A stretch of 7,286 nucleotides of DNA from the NCBI GenBank assembly GCA_937890875.1, contig CALAEB010000277.1, positions 1 to 7,286 of the forward strand, read 5' to 3'. Numbering within the stretch: position 1 is the stretch's first letter; each line of letters starts with the position of its first letter. Made by a program: the position numbers and the translations under genes. The notes beneath the pieces were generated by a model that saw nothing but the letters and a program-made list of their open reading frames with translations, was not told where the DNA came from and did not search any database. Positions 5,999 to 7,286 of the stretch are shown here, piece after piece. Origin of the DNA: an uncultured Anaerolineaceae bacterium. GTDB lineage: Bacteria; Chloroflexota; Anaerolineae; Anaerolineales; Anaerolineaceae.

Positions 5999-6042
5999 CT
6001 CAGAATATTGTACAGCATCGCCTGCCAAAATTCGGCGGGCGT
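5995..6042 (-). other. Candidate short leader reading frame coupled to the Hsp70-like gene
   Basis: A frame read on the minus strand ends with TGA at 5997-5995, overlapping the Hsp70 ATG as ATGA. Reading from a near-cognate ACG at 6042-6040, which lies at normal distance from the strong ribosome site, gives 15 codons ending PAEFWQAMLYNILR. The same frame is open back to 6177 and has TTG at 6057 and GTG at 6126 as other possible starts. It may be a leader peptide, a remnant of a small gene, or chance. No ATG sits at the expected distance from the ribosome site; the only ATG in the frame (6018-6016) would give seven codons. Confidence is therefore low. Confidence 0.3.
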
Positions 6043-6046
6043 TATG

Positions 6047-6054
6047 ACCTCCTT
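6047..6054 (-). promoter_or_regulatory. Strong Shine-Dalgarno displaced from the Hsp70 start
   Basis: AAGGAGGT on the minus strand is a full anti-16S match. It lies 18 bases from the in-frame TTG at 6028 and 48 bases from the preferred ATG at 5998, too far for direct initiation at either. Only near-cognate codons (ATA at 6045-6043, ACG at 6042-6040) stand at the usual distance. Confidence 0.6.
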
Positions 6055-6102
6055 CAATAAATCTTTCTGCGGGTCGACCGTATGCGCATATGGAAAAAAG
6101 AT

Positions 6103-6149
6103 TTTTGTTGTTGAGTCTGCCGGCACAGCCGGCAGACTCAACAACAAAA
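6103..6149. repeat. 22-bp perfect hairpin with ACA loop (element B of a pair)
   Basis: The arms at 6103-6124 and 6128-6149 are exact reverse complements around ACA. The outer part is TTTTGTTGTTG/CAACAACAAAA, and the core is AGTCTGCCGGC/GCCGGCAGACT. It is preceded by AAAAAAGAT, so on the minus strand the stem is followed by a T-tract (ATCTTTTTTCC), the layout of an intrinsic terminator lying upstream of the Hsp70-like gene. On the plus strand A-rich sequence follows, so it is unlikely to terminate rightward. Confidence 0.85.
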
Positions 6150-6176
6150 TAAAAATTCCGTCAGGTCGAACTTCAA
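6148..6176 (-). promoter_or_regulatory. Weak candidate promoter for the Hsp70-like gene
   Basis: On the minus strand TTGAAG (6176-6171) and TTTATT (6153-6148) are 17 bases apart, each matching four of six consensus bases. If used, the transcript would begin inside or just before the 22-bp hairpin, making the hairpin part of the leader. Confidence 0.25.
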
Positions 6177-6196
6177 TTTATTGGCTTGGAAGCGGA

Positions 6197-6230
6197 ATCG
6201 TTCCCGCGATACCGGAAACGATGATAAAAT
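6197..6230 (+). promoter_or_regulatory. Candidate galK promoter region with an inverted repeat
   Basis: TAAAAT at 6225-6230 is a reasonable -10, but no good -35 is seen at the right distance. Immediately upstream, ATCGTT (6197-6202) and AACGAT (6217-6222) form an inverted repeat whose half-sites resemble each other beyond the core (CGGGAACGATT versus CCGGAAACGATG). It could be an operator for a sugar-responsive regulator, which is inference. Confidence 0.3.
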
Positions 6231-6248
6231 CAGTCCTATATTTCAATC

Positions 6249-6278
6249 GACAAGCACGGCGCGGAGCGCGGGCTTGTC
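6249..6278 (+). promoter_or_regulatory. GC-rich hairpin directly before the galK ribosome site
   Basis: GACAAGC (6249-6255) pairs with GCTTGTC (6272-6278), and inside it GCGC (6259-6262) pairs with GCGC (6266-6269) around GGA. The stem ends four bases before AAGGA of the galK ribosome site, so it could influence translation or mRNA stability. It has no U-tract and is not a terminator. Confidence 0.4.
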
Positions 6279-6291
6279 TGGAAGGATCCTC

Positions 6292-7286
6292 ATGCTGCAG
6301 GAATTGATTTCCCTTTACGAGAAAATTTATCACAGTGTTCCTGATTTTGTCGTGCGCTCGCCCGGCCGGGTCAATCTGATCGGCGAACATACGGATTATA
6401 ACGAAGGGTTTGTTTTCCCGCTGGCGATTAAATACGCGCAATGGCTGGCGCTGAAATCGACCGGAAAACAGGAAGTCCGTCTGCATACCATGGAATTGGA
6501 CGCGGAAGGCGTTTTCCCGCTGGACGATTTTTCAAAAAGAGGTGAGAAATGGATCCAATATCCGCAGGGTGTCGCATATATGCTCTCACAGAACGGGTAT
6601 CCGCTGGCCGGATGGGATGGACTGCTGATGGGGGATCTGCCGTTGGGCGCCGGCCTGTCGTCATCGGCCGCGCTGGAAATGGCCACCGCCCGCGCGTTTT
6701 CACTGACCGGAAATTTTGAATGGGATGTGAAAAAAATGGCGCAGATCGCCCAAAAAACGGAGAACCAATGGGTTGGCATCAACAGCGGCATTATGGATCA
6801 GTTGATTTCCGGCGCCGGAGAAGAGGGCAAAGCACTGTTGATCGACTGCCGGAGTTTGAACTATACGCCGTATACGCTGCCTGAGGGGACCGTGGTTGTG
6901 GTGATGGACAGCATGGTGAAGCATTCGCTGGTCGCTTCTGCGTATAACGAGCGGCGGGAACAATGTATGGAAGGCGCGAAAGCGTTCGGGAAACAGGTGC
7001 TGCGGGATGTCAGCCTGGAAGAATTCGAAGCCGGCAGCGGAAAGCTGCGCGAGGTGGTTTTACGTCGCTGCCGCCATGTGCTGGGTGAAAACGCGCGGAC
7101 ATTGGAAGCGGCGAAATGTATGGAAACGAATGATCCGGAACGGCTGGGGCAATTGATGAATGCCAGTCATGCCAGTCTGCGGGACGATTTTGAAGTTTCC
7201 TGTCCCGAACTGGATGTTTTGGCGGAAGAAGCACAACGGCAACCCGGCTGTTACGGCGCGCGGATGACCGGCGGCGGGGTTGGCGG
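6292..7286 (+). CDS. galK: Galactokinase (3' end missing)
   Basis: The first 331 codons are present, of roughly 380-400 in the family. The cytoplasmic GHMP-family kinase phosphorylates alpha-D-galactose to galactose 1-phosphate with ATP, the entry step of the Leloir pathway. Visible motifs are the galactokinase signature GRVNLIGEHTDYNEGFV (25-41) with the catalytic arginine R26, the ATP-binding GAGLSSSAALE (119-129), the catalytic aspartate in NSGIMDQ (D169), SAYNERREQC, and the third GHMP motif GARMTGGGVGG at the very end of the window. In that motif valine replaces the usual phenylalanine, a mild change. The ATG at 6292 has GGAAGGA five bases upstream and the N-terminus aligns normally, so the start is secure. 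The gene is divergent from the Hsp70-like gene. Its neighbours in the galactose pathway would be expected downstream of the window. Confidence 0.96.
   Translation, partial: MLQELISLYEKIYHSVPDFVVRSPGRVNLIGEHTDYNEGFVFPLAIKYAQWLALKSTGKQEVRLHTMELDAEGVFPLDDFSKRGEKWIQYPQGVAYMLSQNGYPLAGWDGLLMGDLPLGAGLSSSAALEMATARAFSLTGNFEWDVKKMAQIAQKTENQWVGINSGIMDQLISGAGEEGKALLIDCRSLNYTPYTLPEGTVVVVMDSMVKHSLVASAYNERREQCMEGAKAFGKQVLRDVSLEEFEAGSGKLREVVLRRCRHVLGENARTLEAAKCMETNDPERLGQLMNASHASLRDDFEVSCPELDVLAEEAQRQPGCYGARMTGGGVG

Noticed and set aside
5999..6028. TTG at 6028 as start of the Hsp70-like protein
   Set aside because: It would add ten residues not typical of the family before the phosphate-1 strand, and the Shine-Dalgarno is 18 bases away, too far.
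5492..6307. 271-codon open frame on the plus strand running into galK
   Set aside because: It covers the Hsp70 N-terminus, the divergent regulatory region and the galK start, with no family resemblance and no ribosome site.

Overview
The window looks like ordinary chromosome from an anaerobic bacterium of roughly 50% GC. It contains a corrinoid adenosyltransferase, a radical SAM activase-like protein and a membrane thiol-redox protein. Neither tRNA gene encodes its CCA end, which argues against an enteric gammaproteobacterium. A Chloroflexota (Anaerolineae-like) or Bacillota origin would fit, but the sequence alone does not settle it. I see no transposase, integrase, phage gene or CRISPR array.

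Layout, left to right. (1) 1-324: the 3' end of a UPF0316/DUF2179 membrane-protein gene and its perfect hairpin terminator, which also works leftward. (2) 325-691: a gap without a convincing gene. It holds a possible leftward promoter and a promoter and ribosome site for the next gene. (3) 692-1249: a CobO/BtuR-type corrinoid adenosyltransferase. (4) 1250-1756: two hairpins, then a near-consensus promoter, tRNA-Gly(GCC), tRNA-Cys(GCA) and a strong terminator. (5) 1864-3222, minus strand: a secreted thioredoxin domain fused to a CcdA/DsbD-like membrane domain. (6) 3353-5998, minus strand: a three-gene group read Hsp70-like ATPase, then a DUF2997-type small protein, then a single-cluster radical SAM protein. 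(7) 5995-6291: a dense divergent regulatory region with a 22-bp perfect hairpin, a strong but displaced Shine-Dalgarno and a short reading frame that overlaps the Hsp70 start as ATGA. (8) 6292-7286, plus strand: galactokinase, cut by the window end.

The most interesting part is the minus-strand group. The Hsp70 relative keeps its ATPase domain and a beta substrate-binding domain but has no helical lid. It sits next to an uncharacterised small protein and a radical SAM protein of the glycyl-radical-activase type, with no glycyl radical enzyme nearby. This suggests a maturation or protein-modification module of unknown target, which is an inference from gene order. The second interesting point is a pair of very long hairpins (1342-1384 and 6103-6149) that share the same outer arms but have unrelated cores.
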